The notes: generated by a model not told the origin, from the letters alone. A DNA stretch of 64,000 bases from Streptomyces viridiviolaceus (GCF_014650995.1 NZ_BMWA01000038.1:1-64000), one strand, 5' to 3'. Positions 8,448 to 17,821 are shown, counted from the first letter of the stretch. Numbers and translations are program-made.

Positions 8448-8749
8448 ACCGCCACCCGCATGTCCTTCCCGCCTGCAGCACTCGCGCCCGACAGCCTTTC
8501 GCCGCCTCATCCTGGCGTTCATTCCCCTTCCGCGCTCATCGAGCAGTGCCTTCCCTGGGCCCTGGGGGGCCGAGACTGTCCCAGGACATGCTGGTCCGAG
8601 GCCAAAAGCGACCCATTCTGGGAGCGTTCGGCAGATGCGAGCCTTCATCAGGTCGCCGCAGCATCGGTCATCGATGCGTAGGACGCGAGGCGGTGAACAT
8701 TCCCGCCGCAGGCCAGCCATCGCACGTTAAATAGAGGAACACCCAGTAC
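8448..8749. other. About 300 bp without a recognisable gene
   Basis: Between the insertion sequence and the hydrolase gene. No frame has family features. The last 30 bases carry GTTAAATAG, a possible -10 region for the hydrolase. Confidence 0.4.
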
Positions 8750-9664
8750 ATGAAGGCGAACGTCACCTTCCCGAGCACCGGCCTCTCCCTTGCCGGCATC
8801 CTGTACACCCCTGACAACCACACCGGCGCTCTGCTGCCGGCCGTGGTGGTCTCCCACCCCTGCGGCGGCGTGAAGGAGCAGACCGCCAGCGTCTACGCCG
8901 AGCGCCTGACTCGCGAGGGCTTCGCGGCGCTCGTTTTCGACGCCGCCTACCAGGGCGAGAGCGAGGGCATGCCGCGCGGTCTGGAAGACCCTTTTCAGCG
9001 TGCCGAGGACATCCGCGCCGCGGTCACCTACCTGACCACCCGGGACGACATCGACCCGGCCCGCATCGGCGCGCTGGGCATCTGTGGCTCGGGCGGCTAC
9101 GTGCCGTTCGCCGCGCAGACCGACCACCGCATCAAGGCCGTGGCCACCGTCAGCGCCGCGGACACAGGGGACCTGTTCCGCAGGGGGCTCGGCCGCACCC
9201 AGGGCCCCGAGATCCTGCAGGCCATGCTCGACCAGGCGGGCGCCCTGCGCACCGCCGAAGCCCGCGGCGGGCAAGACCTGACCATGCTGAACTGGGTGCC
9301 CGAGTCACCCGAGGGCCTCGAAGAGCGCACGCTGTTCGCGGACGCCCACGACTACTACAAGACGCCGCGCGCCCAGCACCCCCGCTCGACCAACGAGTGG
9401 CCGCTGCGCAGCATCGACCAGATCGCCCAGTACGACTCCTACGCGATGATCGAGCTCATCTCGCCCCGCCCGCTGCTGATGATCATCGGTTCCGACGCCG
9501 ACACCGGCTACTTCAGCCGCGAGGCCATCGCAAAGGCGAACGAGCCCAAGGAACTGTTCGTCATCGACGGAGCCACCCACGTGGACCTGTACGACAAGGA
9601 CGAATACGTCACCCTGGCGGTCGCCAAGCTCACCGACTTCTTCGGCCGGAACCTGACCGCCTGA
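8750..9664 (+). CDS. Alpha/beta hydrolase (dienelactone hydrolase-like)
   Basis: 304-residue alpha/beta hydrolase of the COG1073/dienelactone hydrolase-like type. The oxyanion strand is VVVSHPCGGVKEQTA; the nucleophile elbow is GICGSGGYVPFAA, with Ser in place of the Cys of true dienelactone hydrolases; the acid lies near SDADTGYFS; and the catalytic His is in GATHVDLYDKDEY. The same architecture and the HVDLYDK/HYDLYDK ending recur in the hydrolase at 53270, so the two are paralogues. It may cleave an ester, lactone or C-C bond in the catabolic pathway. No strong Shine-Dalgarno; the ATG fits the family start. Confidence 0.88.
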   Translation: MKANVTFPSTGLSLAGILYTPDNHTGALLPAVVVSHPCGGVKEQTASVYAERLTREGFAALVFDAAYQGESEGMPRGLEDPFQRAEDIRAAVTYLTTRDDIDPARIGALGICGSGGYVPFAAQTDHRIKAVATVSAADTGDLFRRGLGRTQGPEILQAMLDQAGALRTAEARGGQDLTMLNWVPESPEGLEERTLFADAHDYYKTPRAQHPRSTNEWPLRSIDQIAQYDSYAMIELISPRPLLMIIGSDADTGYFSREAIAKANEPKELFVIDGATHVDLYDKDEYVTLAVAKLTDFFGRNLTA

Positions 9665-9824
9665 TCCACCCGGGCCCGTCGGCCGCCCGGTGCGCCACCA
9701 CGGCGCTTACCGGGCGGCACGGACCGGGTCCTCCCGGCGCTCGCCGATTCGGCCGCCCTGCGGCGACGTCTCGCTGCGTCACGCCCATTGCTTCCCTTCC
9801 CCGCTCCGCCCGCAGGAGGCCACC

Positions 9825-10925
9825 ATGTCCCCGCAGACACTCAACTCCCGACCCCACCGCATCGAGGCGCTCATCGTGGGCGGCTCGCTCGGTGGTCTGA
9901 CGACGGCACTCGCCCTGGCGTCCGCGGGACTGCCGTCCACCGTGCTCGAGCGGACCGCGGGACGGACGCAGCGCGGTGTCGCGATTCTCGTGGCCGGCGC
10001 GCGCCTGCAAAGGGCGATCGGGACAAACGCGTACCGCGGCGTCGGGCGGGCGCTGGGCCAGGCGGCCATCAGCCAGTACGCTCTCCCGCACGCCTGGTGG
10101 GACGTGTACTCCGCACTGCGTGACGCCGCCGACGCCGAGCCGCTGATCACGGTCGTGGAGAAGGCGAACGTGGTGGAGGCCGGACAGGACGACGCGTCGG
10201 CATGGGCGCGCACCGAGGACGGCGCGACGTGGACCGCCGATGTCCTGTTCGGCGCGGACGGCTACCGCAGCGTGGTGCGACGTCACGTCGACGGCCGGCG
10301 TCCGAACGCCACGTACGCCGGGTACGTGGTGTGGCTGGGCCAGTCCGAACTGCCGCCGGCGTATCACGGACGGGCCGGTGGTCCGGACTTCTTCTCCAGC
10401 GGCAGCGACATGCTCGCCGTGTATCCGCTCGTGGACAGCGGTGAGCGGGCGACCCGCTTCGGCTGGGGCTGGTTCGACGCGAGCCGCAACTCGCTCTTCC
10501 GCTCCATGGGCGCCGTCTCCGGCACCGAGGTGAGGCGGACTCCGCGGACCACGGACATCCCTGACGACGTCTACGCGTCGATGGCGGCCGTCGGCGAACG
10601 CAAGTGGGCCGAGCCCTGGCGTTCGGGCGTCATCAGCGCCTTCCGTGACCGTGAGGTGGTGGCGACACCGATCACCGAGTACGTGCCGGAGCGAGTCGCC
10701 AGTGGACGCGTTGCCGTCCTCGGAGACGCCGCGCACGTGCAGACACCCATGACGGGCGCCGGCTTCGAGGAGGCCGTGGCGGACGCCGTGGCGATCGTGG
10801 ATGCTTTCGACGGTGCAGTCTCGCCGGAGGACGCGCTGCGGCAGTATGAACTCACGCGGCTCGCTGACATGCGCCGACGTGTTCTGGGAGGACAGTCGTT
10901 CAGCCGGTCGTTCGCCCGGCGGTGA
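9825..10925 (+). CDS. FAD-dependent monooxygenase (aromatic hydroxylase type)
   Basis: 366-residue class A flavoprotein monooxygenase. The N-terminal dinucleotide fold is VGGSLGGLTTALALASAGL ending in VLERT, the middle DG-type segment is FGADGYRSVVRRHVDG, and the C-terminal FAD motif is VAVLGDAAHVQTPMTGAGF. It uses NAD(P)H and O2 to hydroxylate or epoxidise its substrate. The ATG follows AGGAGG. It sits 160 nt after the hydrolase, fitting an oxygenase-hydrolase pair for ring opening, but the substrate is not deducible. Confidence 0.9.
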   Translation: MSPQTLNSRPHRIEALIVGGSLGGLTTALALASAGLPSTVLERTAGRTQRGVAILVAGARLQRAIGTNAYRGVGRALGQAAISQYALPHAWWDVYSALRDAADAEPLITVVEKANVVEAGQDDASAWARTEDGATWTADVLFGADGYRSVVRRHVDGRRPNATYAGYVVWLGQSELPPAYHGRAGGPDFFSSGSDMLAVYPLVDSGERATRFGWGWFDASRNSLFRSMGAVSGTEVRRTPRTTDIPDDVYASMAAVGERKWAEPWRSGVISAFRDREVVATPITEYVPERVASGRVAVLGDAAHVQTPMTGAGFEEAVADAVAIVDAFDGAVSPEDALRQYELTRLADMRRRVLGGQSFSRSFARR

Positions 10926-11500
10926 GCAAGGCGGTGTGTCGGTGGCAGAACCACCTCCGCCGTTGGGCTGTGCGGATGTCCCCGGCGACCGCGGTGTGTG
11001 GGACGACCGCCTTCACGGCATTGAGGCGTTTGGGGTCGACGGTGTCGGTGGCCGGCCGCTCAGGGCCACGGTGGACGTTCGTCGACTGTTGATCGGGAAA
11101 ACCCGGCATCGCCATGAGGAATCCGCCCTGCGCAGCCCGCGGACCGTCGTGCGGGCTGCCACGTCGGGTCAGGCAGGGACGAGTACGGGCCGGAGCGTCA
11201 GCCGGTGGCCTCCGCCGAAGGGAGGGGCTGATCATCCCCAGCACTCCAGGAGGCCAGGATGCGCCGACCGTCGTGGGACGGGGTGCCGGGCTCAGCGGTC
11301 CACGTGAGGAGCTTCAAGATGTGGCCGTGCGGCACCCATCCCAGCACCCTTGACGCGTTCAATGCGATGCGGGTTCAATGACTGCTGCACAATATATTTT
11401 ATTATCTCTATGCTGCTCTGTCTGCAGGGAGTGGCATCGTGGACTCCGGCTCAGGACCATGACGATGAGGCCGGAAGTCCTCCGCGGAAGGTGATGGAAC
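10926..11500. other. About 575 bp intergenic, promoter at its right end
   Basis: No supported gene. A minus-strand frame at 10900-11244 is open but has no known features or clear ribosome site. The right end holds the AT-rich promoter element of the acyl-CoA ligase (11386-11414). Confidence 0.45.
11386..11414 (+). promoter_or_regulatory. AT-rich GntR-type element in ligase promoter
   Basis: TGCACA (11386-11391), 17-nt spacer containing AATATATTTTATTAT, then TATGCT (11409-11414) as -10. The AT tract stands out from the GC-rich surroundings and resembles elements beside the GntR/FCD genes. Confidence 0.5.
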
Positions 11501-13069
11501 GTGGGCACGAGCATCTCCTGGATCACAGACGCGACCACCGGCCAGTTGCCGAGCGTCCCTCCCGACAGTGCTGCGCTCGCCATGGGCGCCGAGGCGCCCA
11601 TGACCTACGCCGAGCTGCGGGAGCGTGAGCTGCGTTTCGCGTGCTCTCTGCAGAGGGCCGGGGTGAGGCGCGGTGACCGGGTGGGGTTGTTGCTGCGGAA
11701 CTGCACGGACTACGTGGCCCTCTACCTCGCGATCGGCCGTCTCGGCGCGATCTCGGTCAGGCTCAACTGGCGGCTCACCGCCCCTGAGCTGCGGTTCCAG
11801 CTTCAGGACTCCGAGTCGACGGTCCTGATCTTCGACGCCGAGTTCGGCGACACGTTGGACCTGATCCGGGACAGGATCCCGGTCAGGACTTATGTAGCGC
11901 GTCCGGGAGGAACCGGTGCGGCGCCGGCCTGGTCCGTGCCGTTGGACGACTTCCTCGGCCCCGAGACAGAGGGCGACTTCCCGGTCGTGGGAATGGATGA
12001 CCCGCTCACGCTGATGTACACGTCGGGGACCACGGGTACCCCCAAGGGCGCGCTGCTCTCCCACGGCAACGCGCTGTGGATCGGGGCCATCCAGTCGATG
12101 AGCTGGAAGATCGACCGCAGGACCGTCGCCCTGACCCAGGGGCCGCTGTTCCACGCCGGAGGGTTCGAAGTCCTCCTCCTCCCCGCGCTCCTCAGCCACG
12201 GCACGGCCGTCACCTTCCCGTCCGGCGGATTCAGCCTCGACGCGATGCTCGCGGCGGCCCGCAGGCATGAGGCGACGGTCATGCTGGTCTACTCGTTCAT
12301 GCTCCCGGAGTTCGCCCGGCTCGAACACCTGGAAGAGGCGCTCCCGCCCTCCCTGACGCGGATCGTGACCGGCGGCGACACGGTCATGCCATGGGTCTAC
12401 GACGTCTTCGAGGAGCGACTGCCCCGGGTGAACCTGACCCAGTCCTACAGCCTCACCGAGGGCGGGGCGGTCGCCGTACACCTGGAGCACGAATTCGCCC
12501 GTGGCAAGGAGCGCAGCGTGGGGCGGCCCCAGCCGATGACCGAGGTGAAGATCCTCGATCCGTTCGGCGACGAGGTGCCCACAGGAGAGGTCGGCGAGAT
12601 CCACCTGCGGAGCCCGGGGGTCAGCATCGGCTACTGGGAACGGCCGGAGGCGACGGCTGAGACCTTCACCGACGGCTGGTGCCGGACGGGGGACCTCGGG
12701 CGCGTCGACACCGAAGGCTTCCTCACCCTGGCGGGCCGGGCGAAGGACATGATCCGCAGCGGTGGCGAGAACGTCTACCCGGCGGAGATCGAGAAGATCC
12801 TCACAGGCCATCCCGGTGTGCACGATGCCGCGATCGTCGGAGTGCCGGACGAAAAGCTCTTCGAGGTCGGCTGTGCCGTCGTGGTCCCCGAGCCGGGCGC
12901 GGAGCTTAACGGCGAGCAGCTGAGGAACTTCCTTGCCGGGCAGCTGGCCAAGTACAAGATCCCGAAGCACTTCGTCTTCGTGGACGAACTGCCCAGGACC
13001 GCCTCGGGCAAGGTGCTCAAGTACGTGATGCGGGCTTCTTACGCCGAGATCGGCGACCGCGCGACCTGA
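11501..13069 (+). CDS. Acyl-CoA synthetase (AMP-forming)
   Basis: 522-residue class I adenylate-forming ligase converting a carboxylic acid to its CoA thioester via acyl-AMP. Core motifs in order: A3 MYTSGTTGTPKGALLSH, A5 QSYSLTEGG, A7 DGWCRTGDLG, A8 hinge GRAKDMIRSGGENVYPAEIE and A10 PRTASGKVLK with the catalytic Lys. The length is that of medium/long-chain or benzoate-type FadD proteins. The GTG start at 11501 is preceded by GGAAGGTGATGG. It opens a plus-strand group with alcohol and aldehyde dehydrogenases, so the acid made by them may be its substrate. An AT-rich operator-like element lies about 90 nt upstream. Confidence 0.92.
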   Translation: MGTSISWITDATTGQLPSVPPDSAALAMGAEAPMTYAELRERELRFACSLQRAGVRRGDRVGLLLRNCTDYVALYLAIGRLGAISVRLNWRLTAPELRFQLQDSESTVLIFDAEFGDTLDLIRDRIPVRTYVARPGGTGAAPAWSVPLDDFLGPETEGDFPVVGMDDPLTLMYTSGTTGTPKGALLSHGNALWIGAIQSMSWKIDRRTVALTQGPLFHAGGFEVLLLPALLSHGTAVTFPSGGFSLDAMLAAARRHEATVMLVYSFMLPEFARLEHLEEALPPSLTRIVTGGDTVMPWVYDVFEERLPRVNLTQSYSLTEGGAVAVHLEHEFARGKERSVGRPQPMTEVKILDPFGDEVPTGEVGEIHLRSPGVSIGYWERPEATAETFTDGWCRTGDLGRVDTEGFLTLAGRAKDMIRSGGENVYPAEIEKILTGHPGVHDAAIVGVPDEKLFEVGCAVVVPEPGAELNGEQLRNFLAGQLAKYKIPKHFVFVDELPRTASGKVLKYVMRASYAEIGDRAT

Positions 13070-13143
13070 TCCGCATCCCAGCCGGTCACCCCCGGTCGGC
13101 AATCCCGCCGCAGTACACCAACGTGCGATTGGACACACCTCAG

Positions 13144-14250
13144 ATGACACAGACCGGACGTGCCGCACTGTTCTACGGGCCCGGCAAGCCGTTCAAGCTC
13201 ACCGAGCTTCCCGTGCCCGAGCCCGAACCCGGAGCCCTCGTCATGCGGGTGACCCGTGCGAACATCTGCGGCTCGGACCTGCACATCTGGAGCGGCGAGG
13301 GAGCACTCGCGGCCGGCGGACGCGACGACGGGCGGGTCATCGGACACGAGATGACAGGCGTCGTGCACAGCCTGGGGCCCGGGGTGGACCGGGACTGGGC
13401 CGGGGAACCGCTCGCTCCGGGAGACCGCATAGTGTGCCAGTACTTCGCCCCCTGCGGACGCTGCCGTCCCTGTCTGCACGGCCGCGCGGAGGCGTGCACC
13501 CAACAGCACCGGGCCTTCCAGGGGAAGCCGTCGGTCTTCCCCCACTTCCGGGGCGCCTTCGCGGACTACTTCTACGTACGTCCCACGATGGCCGTGTTCA
13601 AGGTGCCCGACAGGGTCGGCGACGTGCTGGCGGCCGGTGTCAACTGTGCCCTGGCACAGATGACGATGGCCTTCGAGCGGGCGCAGGTGAAGATGGGGGA
13701 CCGGGTCGTCATCCAGGGCGCGGGCGGCCTAGGCCTGTACGCCACCGCACTCGCCCGGGAGTGCGGTGCCTCCCAGGTGGTGGTCGTGGACGGTGTCGAC
13801 GAGCGCCTCGAACTTGCCCGGGGCATGGGGGCCGACGAGGTGGTCGACTTCCGGGAGCTGGGTTCTGCGGAGGCACGGGCGGCCCGCGTCCGGGACCTGA
13901 CGGACGGCGGCGGAGACGTCGTGTTCGAGCTCGTCGGGCGGCCGGGCGCGATCGAGGAAGGGCTCCGGATGGTGGCCCGGGGCGGCCGGTACCTGGAGCT
14001 GGGGACCTTCTACCAGGGGACCACGACCGCCATCGATCCCGGCTACCTGGTCATGAACAACATCACGCTCCAGGCGGTGGCCTTCTACGACGCGCACAGT
14101 CTCAAGAAGGCGCTGACCTTCCTGGAACGCCACGCCGACGACCTGCCGCTGGGACAGGCCGCTGCCGACTACCCGCTCGAGGCGATCGACACCGCCCTGG
14201 CCGACCAGCACGCCGGGAAGGTGGCGCGCGGATCCCTGGTCATGACCTGA
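13144..14250 (+). CDS. Zinc-dependent alcohol dehydrogenase
   Basis: 368-residue zinc MDR enzyme oxidising an alcohol with NAD(P). Catalytic zinc ligands: Cys42 (NICGSDLH) and His68-Glu69 (GHEMTG). Structural zinc cysteines are at about 104, 107, 110 and 118 (CGRCRPCLHGRAEAC). The Rossmann motif is QGAGGLGLYATALA. Unusual acidic inserts (DRDWAGEPLAPGDR) place it with 'zinc-binding dehydrogenase' members of catabolic clusters rather than classical Adh. The ATG is internal to a slightly longer GTG frame; the shorter start matches family N-termini. It lies between an acyl-CoA ligase and an aldehyde dehydrogenase, suggesting an alcohol-aldehyde-acid-CoA route. Confidence 0.92.
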   Translation: MTQTGRAALFYGPGKPFKLTELPVPEPEPGALVMRVTRANICGSDLHIWSGEGALAAGGRDDGRVIGHEMTGVVHSLGPGVDRDWAGEPLAPGDRIVCQYFAPCGRCRPCLHGRAEACTQQHRAFQGKPSVFPHFRGAFADYFYVRPTMAVFKVPDRVGDVLAAGVNCALAQMTMAFERAQVKMGDRVVIQGAGGLGLYATALARECGASQVVVVDGVDERLELARGMGADEVVDFRELGSAEARAARVRDLTDGGGDVVFELVGRPGAIEEGLRMVARGGRYLELGTFYQGTTTAIDPGYLVMNNITLQAVAFYDAHSLKKALTFLERHADDLPLGQAAADYPLEAIDTALADQHAGKVARGSLVMT

Positions 14251-14346
14251 CCCGCATCGAAGCCGCAGGTCTTGGTAAGCGGCGGGAGCCAGGGCCGACG
14301 GAATGGCACAGACGTCGCAGCGTCCCGCTCAGGACGGAGTGGAGTG

Positions 14347-15828
14347 GTGTTGAGCACGACCAGTGTCGCGGGCGTGGACGTCCGCCACGTGGACGAGGTC
14401 TACGTCGGAGGCGCCTGGCTACCAGCGAGCGGCAAGGTGCACCAGGTGGTGTCTCCCGCCACCGAAGAGGTGGTCGCCGAAGTCGGACTGCCCGGCGTCG
14501 ACCAGGCGGCCGCCGCCGTCACGGCGGCGTACGACCAGGGACTGTCCTCCTGGGCACGGCTGCCGGTCACCTCACGCGTGGCAGCCTGCCGAAGGTTCTG
14601 CGACGCCCTGGAGACGAAACTGCCGGACATGGGCACGGTCTGGGCCGTCGAGGCCGGCATGCCGGTCCGCTACAGCGCGACGCTGCACCGCTTCGGCGCC
14701 GTGGGTGCCTGGACGTCGGCGCTCGCCCACGCGGAGGACGCGCTGCGGCCGGAGCACCGCGGCACGCCGATGGGTGACGTGATCGTCCAGCATGAGCCGG
14801 CCGGGGTCGTCGTCGGCATCATGGCCTACAACGGCCCCCTGGTCACGATGGCCACCAAGATCCTCCCGGCGCTGCTGGCCGGGTGTCCGGTGGTGGTCAA
14901 AGCCGCGCCCGAATCCCAGCTGATCATGCGCATCGTGGCCGAGTGCGCCGAAGCGGCCGGCTTCCCGCCGGGGACTCTGTCGCTGCTGGCGGGGGACGCC
15001 GAGGTCGGGCGGGCGCTCACCGCGGACCCACGGGTCGACATGGTGTCCCTGACCGGCGGGCACGTCGCGGCCCAGGAGATCATCAACGCCACGCGGGAGC
15101 GCTTCGCGCGTACGCATCTCGAACTGGGCGGGAAGTCCCCGGCGCTCGTCCTGCCCGACGCACCCGTGGAGAAGGTGCTGCGCAGCCTCGTGCCCGGAGC
15201 GACGGGCGGCACAGGACAGGTCTGTGCCCTGCTGACGCGCGTGCTGGTGCCTGAGTCGCGGCACGACGAGATCGTGGGGGCGATGGCCGAGGCATGGTCA
15301 CGTCTGGTGATCGGGAACCCGCTCGACCCCGCCACCCATATTGGCCCGCTGTCCAACCCCGCCGCCCGCGACCGCACCGAGCGGTTCGTCGAGCGTGCCG
15401 TGGCGGAAGGCGGCCGCATCATCGCGGGAGGGCGCAGGCCGCCGGGCCCCGAAGGCGGCTGGTGGTTCGAGCCGACCATCGTCACGGACGTGGCCCGCGA
15501 CTCCCACCTGGCGCGGAACGAGGTGTTCGGCCCGGTCACCGCGGTGATGACCTACACCGACATCGACGACGGGATCGCGCTCGCGAACGACACCGGCTAC
15601 GGCTTGGCGGCAACCGTCTACACCACGGACCGCGAGCGCGCGCTCTACTGTGCGGACCGGATCACCGCCGGGTCGGTGGCACTCAACTCCTTTGGCCCGA
15701 GCGTCGCGGCCCCCTGGGGCGGCCGCAAGGGATCGGGATGGGGCCGGGAGGGCGGCCCCGAAGGCATCCTCGAGTTCACCGAGACCAAGCAGATCCTCGT
15801 CGGCCCCGGCTTGAGGGGGCAGGCATGA
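14347..15828 (+). CDS. Aldehyde dehydrogenase
   Basis: 493-residue NAD(P)-dependent aldehyde dehydrogenase. Seen: GIMAYNGPLV substrate/cofactor region, the Glu motif LELGGKSPAL, the catalytic Cys in GTGQVCALLTRVLV, and the late motif NEVFGPVTAVMTY. The usual FTGS of the NAD site reads LTGGHVAAQE, a divergence worth noting. Start choice is uncertain among GTG 14344, GTG 14347 and TTG 14350; 14347 gives the best spacing to GGAG. It follows the zinc alcohol dehydrogenase by about 95 nt and is one of four aldehyde dehydrogenases in the window. Confidence 0.9.
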   Translation: MLSTTSVAGVDVRHVDEVYVGGAWLPASGKVHQVVSPATEEVVAEVGLPGVDQAAAAVTAAYDQGLSSWARLPVTSRVAACRRFCDALETKLPDMGTVWAVEAGMPVRYSATLHRFGAVGAWTSALAHAEDALRPEHRGTPMGDVIVQHEPAGVVVGIMAYNGPLVTMATKILPALLAGCPVVVKAAPESQLIMRIVAECAEAAGFPPGTLSLLAGDAEVGRALTADPRVDMVSLTGGHVAAQEIINATRERFARTHLELGGKSPALVLPDAPVEKVLRSLVPGATGGTGQVCALLTRVLVPESRHDEIVGAMAEAWSRLVIGNPLDPATHIGPLSNPAARDRTERFVERAVAEGGRIIAGGRRPPGPEGGWWFEPTIVTDVARDSHLARNEVFGPVTAVMTYTDIDDGIALANDTGYGLAATVYTTDRERALYCADRITAGSVALNSFGPSVAAPWGGRKGSGWGREGGPEGILEFTETKQILVGPGLRGQA

Positions 15829-16378
15829 CGCCGCACTGGTCTCGGCGGCCGAACGCGTCGCGACAAGGGGCACGGGCCACTTGCCACCTGCTGACGAGAA
15901 GCCAGACACGCGGAGCGCCGAAAAGCCGGGGACCTGGCGCCGGCAGTTCGCCAGCTACGTGCTGGCCGCGCCCAATCAGCCCACCACAACTGACCAGTGC
16001 GTCCACCGAACCCGCCGCGCGCCAGGCCAACGTCGCGGGCGTGACCCGAGCAGCCCGGACACCAGACGGCTGAGCCTCGGTGACGCACACCACGTCAGAC
16101 CGGCGACGGGCGCGCCAGGCGTCGAGTGCTCAGCGATGAGAGACAGAGCACCCCTTTGCCAGGTAGCGCGCTCAGGGCAAACGGGCCGCCGGCCAACTGT
16201 CAGCCGACCGACTACGGTCGGCAACTGTCCAGACTTCTGGACATTTCCGATCCCGGGCCTTTCACACGATCGGATCGGATGGACCAATGGGTTCCCCGGG
16301 GTGCGCGAAGCGTGTCCCGAAGGCCCTCGGCCCGCCGAGGACGCCTGGAAGCCCAGACATCCCACAGAGGTGCACTGC
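15829..16378. other. About 550 bp intergenic with a TGTCCA palindrome
   Basis: No supported gene. The right part holds a perfect 18-bp palindrome (16226-16243) and a downstream CCTTTCACACG box, which together look like the promoter of the VOC gene. Confidence 0.5.
16226..16243 (+). promoter_or_regulatory. Palindromic operator TGTCCAGACTTCTGGACA
   Basis: Perfect 8-2-8 inverted repeat 136 nt before the VOC start. The same TGTCCA-N6-TGGACA pattern flanks the GAF-Fis regulator at 28924 and precedes the condensation-protein operon. A CCTTTC box lies 14 nt downstream, close to the 15-nt spacing at two other copies. Confidence 0.65.
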
Positions 16379-16825
16379 ATGGACGCGCACGTTGTGAACT
16401 TCAAGCTCGTGGTGAGCGACCTCGAGCGCTCGCTGGCGTTCTACACGGGGCTGTTCGGCTTCAAGGAGGGGGCGCGGCTCGAGTTCTGCGACCCGGACGT
16501 GACCGAGGTCGTCCTGGAGGACGCCACGGGAGCATCCAGCCTGGTGCTCTTGCAAGGAGCCGTCATGCCGGTGGCCTCCGTGCCCGGCTGGGCGCCGCTG
16601 GTCGTCCAGGTCGACGACCTCGCCGCTGCCCGGCGCGAGATAGAGGAGGCCGGCCGCGAGCTGGCCTTCGAGCCCATCACCGTAGGACCCGTGAGCATTC
16701 TGATGACCGCCGATCCCGACGGGCATCTGGTCGAGGTCGTGGCCGGGGAGCTGGACGGTCTGCAGGGCGCTCCGGCGGGCCAGAAGATCCCGCACCCGGT
16801 CCCGCAGATCCACGACAGGCAGTAG
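16379..16825 (+). CDS. VOC (glyoxalase/dioxygenase-fold) protein
   Basis: 148-residue vicinal-oxygen-chelate protein with two beta-alpha-beta-beta-beta units: NFKLVVSDLERSLAFYTGLFGF, then LVVQVDDLAAARREIEEAG, ending in DPDGHLVEVVAGE with a candidate Glu metal ligand. The usual first-strand His ligand is Asn here (VVNFKLVV), so metal binding may be altered. Members isomerise, epimerise or cleave small ligands, or simply bind them. The ATG at 16379 is favoured because the domain begins right there. The palindromic site 136 nt upstream ties it to the GAF-Fis regulator group. The next gene has its own promoter. Confidence 0.8.
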   Translation: MDAHVVNFKLVVSDLERSLAFYTGLFGFKEGARLEFCDPDVTEVVLEDATGASSLVLLQGAVMPVASVPGWAPLVVQVDDLAAARREIEEAGRELAFEPITVGPVSILMTADPDGHLVEVVAGELDGLQGAPAGQKIPHPVPQIHDRQ

Positions 16826-16883
16826 CTGGCGTCCGGGCGGCACCGTGCCATTCCGGCTGTCGCACAGAGGAGGGTCACATCTC

Positions 16884-16912
16884 TCGACGTAATATTTTCT
16901 GCATGATATATC
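16884..16912 (+). promoter_or_regulatory. AT-rich element in SDR promoter
   Basis: TCGACG (16884-16889), 17-nt spacer holding TAATATTTTCTGCATGA, then TATATC (16907-16912). The -10 ends 6 nt before the ATG at 16919, so the transcript may be leaderless. The AT tract resembles the other GntR-type elements. Confidence 0.5.
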
Positions 16913-16918
16913 TCGCCC

Positions 16919-17725
16919 ATGACAAACACTTCCTCTCCTGACTCCAAGTCCATCGGCGAGCTGGTGGATCTGAGTGGCAGAACAGCCATCGTCACCGGCG
17001 GTGCCATGGGGATCGGCCTCGGTGCCGTGCGCCGCCTGTACGAGGCCGGTGCGAACGTGGTGATCGCGGACGTCAACAAGGACGCCGCGGAAGTGGCTGC
17101 GTCGGAGTTCGACCAGCCCGACCGGGTCCGGACTGTCGTCGCCGACGTCAGCAGCCCGGAGGACGCAACCTCGATGGTGCGGGCCGCTGTCGAGGCGTTC
17201 GGTGCCCTCGACATCCTCGTGAACAACGCCGGCATCTACCAGGGGTCCGCGTTCCTGGAGACCAGCCTGGAGGTGGCGCGACGCACGCTCGAGGTGAACC
17301 TGCTGGGCGTCATGCTGTGCTCGCAGGCGGCCGCTCGCCAGATGATCGAGCAGGGCCGCGGAGGCCGAATCGTCACGGTCAACTCCGTCGAGTCCGTGAA
17401 TCCGTCGGTTCTGGGGCTGAGCCACTACGGCGCGTCCAAGCACGGCGTCGCGGGCCTGATCAAGACGATGGCGCTGGAGCTGGCGCCGCACGGGATCTCG
17501 GTCAACAACGTCTGTCCCGGCGGCACCCGCACGCCCGGTCTGAGTCCGCTGATGGACGAGGACGCCATCGCGGAGCTCGAGAAGAGGATTCCGTTGCAGC
17601 GGATGGGGCTCCCGGACGACGTCGGCCGGGTCGTGCTGTTCCTCGCCTCCGACCTCGCCGCCTTCATGACCGGCACCCAGGTCATCGTCGACGGCGGTCA
17701 GACGCTCCGCGGAGCGGCGGTCTGA
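16919..17725 (+). CDS. Short-chain dehydrogenase/reductase
   Basis: 268-residue classical SDR. Cofactor motif TGGAMGIG, then the Asp in VIADVNKD favouring NAD(H), NNAG at the start of the fourth helix region, the catalytic YGASK (HYGASKHGVAG), and the PGGTRTPG loop. The C-terminus TQVIVDGGQTL is standard. It probably oxidises a hydroxyacyl or cyclic alcohol in the pathway. No ribosome site lies before the ATG, and the predicted transcription start coincides with it, so leaderless translation is likely. It is followed by the small ABM-domain protein behind another AT-rich element. Confidence 0.93.
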   Translation: MTNTSSPDSKSIGELVDLSGRTAIVTGGAMGIGLGAVRRLYEAGANVVIADVNKDAAEVAASEFDQPDRVRTVVADVSSPEDATSMVRAAVEAFGALDILVNNAGIYQGSAFLETSLEVARRTLEVNLLGVMLCSQAAARQMIEQGRGGRIVTVNSVESVNPSVLGLSHYGASKHGVAGLIKTMALELAPHGISVNNVCPGGTRTPGLSPLMDEDAIAELEKRIPLQRMGLPDDVGRVVLFLASDLAAFMTGTQVIVDGGQTLRGAAV

Positions 17726-17759
17726 GCGGCCCGGCACGCGTCGAGTCGGTACACCGAGT

Positions 17760-17784
17760 CCAGAGGAAAATATTGTGCATCTGG
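17760..17784 (+). promoter_or_regulatory. AT-rich element between SDR and ABM genes
   Basis: CCAGA and TCTGG arms flank GGAAAATATTGTGCA, 38 nt before the start of the ABM protein. Weak resemblance to the GntR-type elements; it may give separate control of the small gene. Confidence 0.35.
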
Positions 17785-17821
17785 AGCTCTGTCTCGGATG
17801 CGGAGCATGGAGGCTCTACCG

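Noticed and set aside
10900..11244. Minus-strand frame of about 115 codons in the 10.9-11.5 kb gap
   Set aside because: No recognisable domain or ribosome site; partly overlaps the end of the FAD monooxygenase. Could be a relic but cannot be supported.
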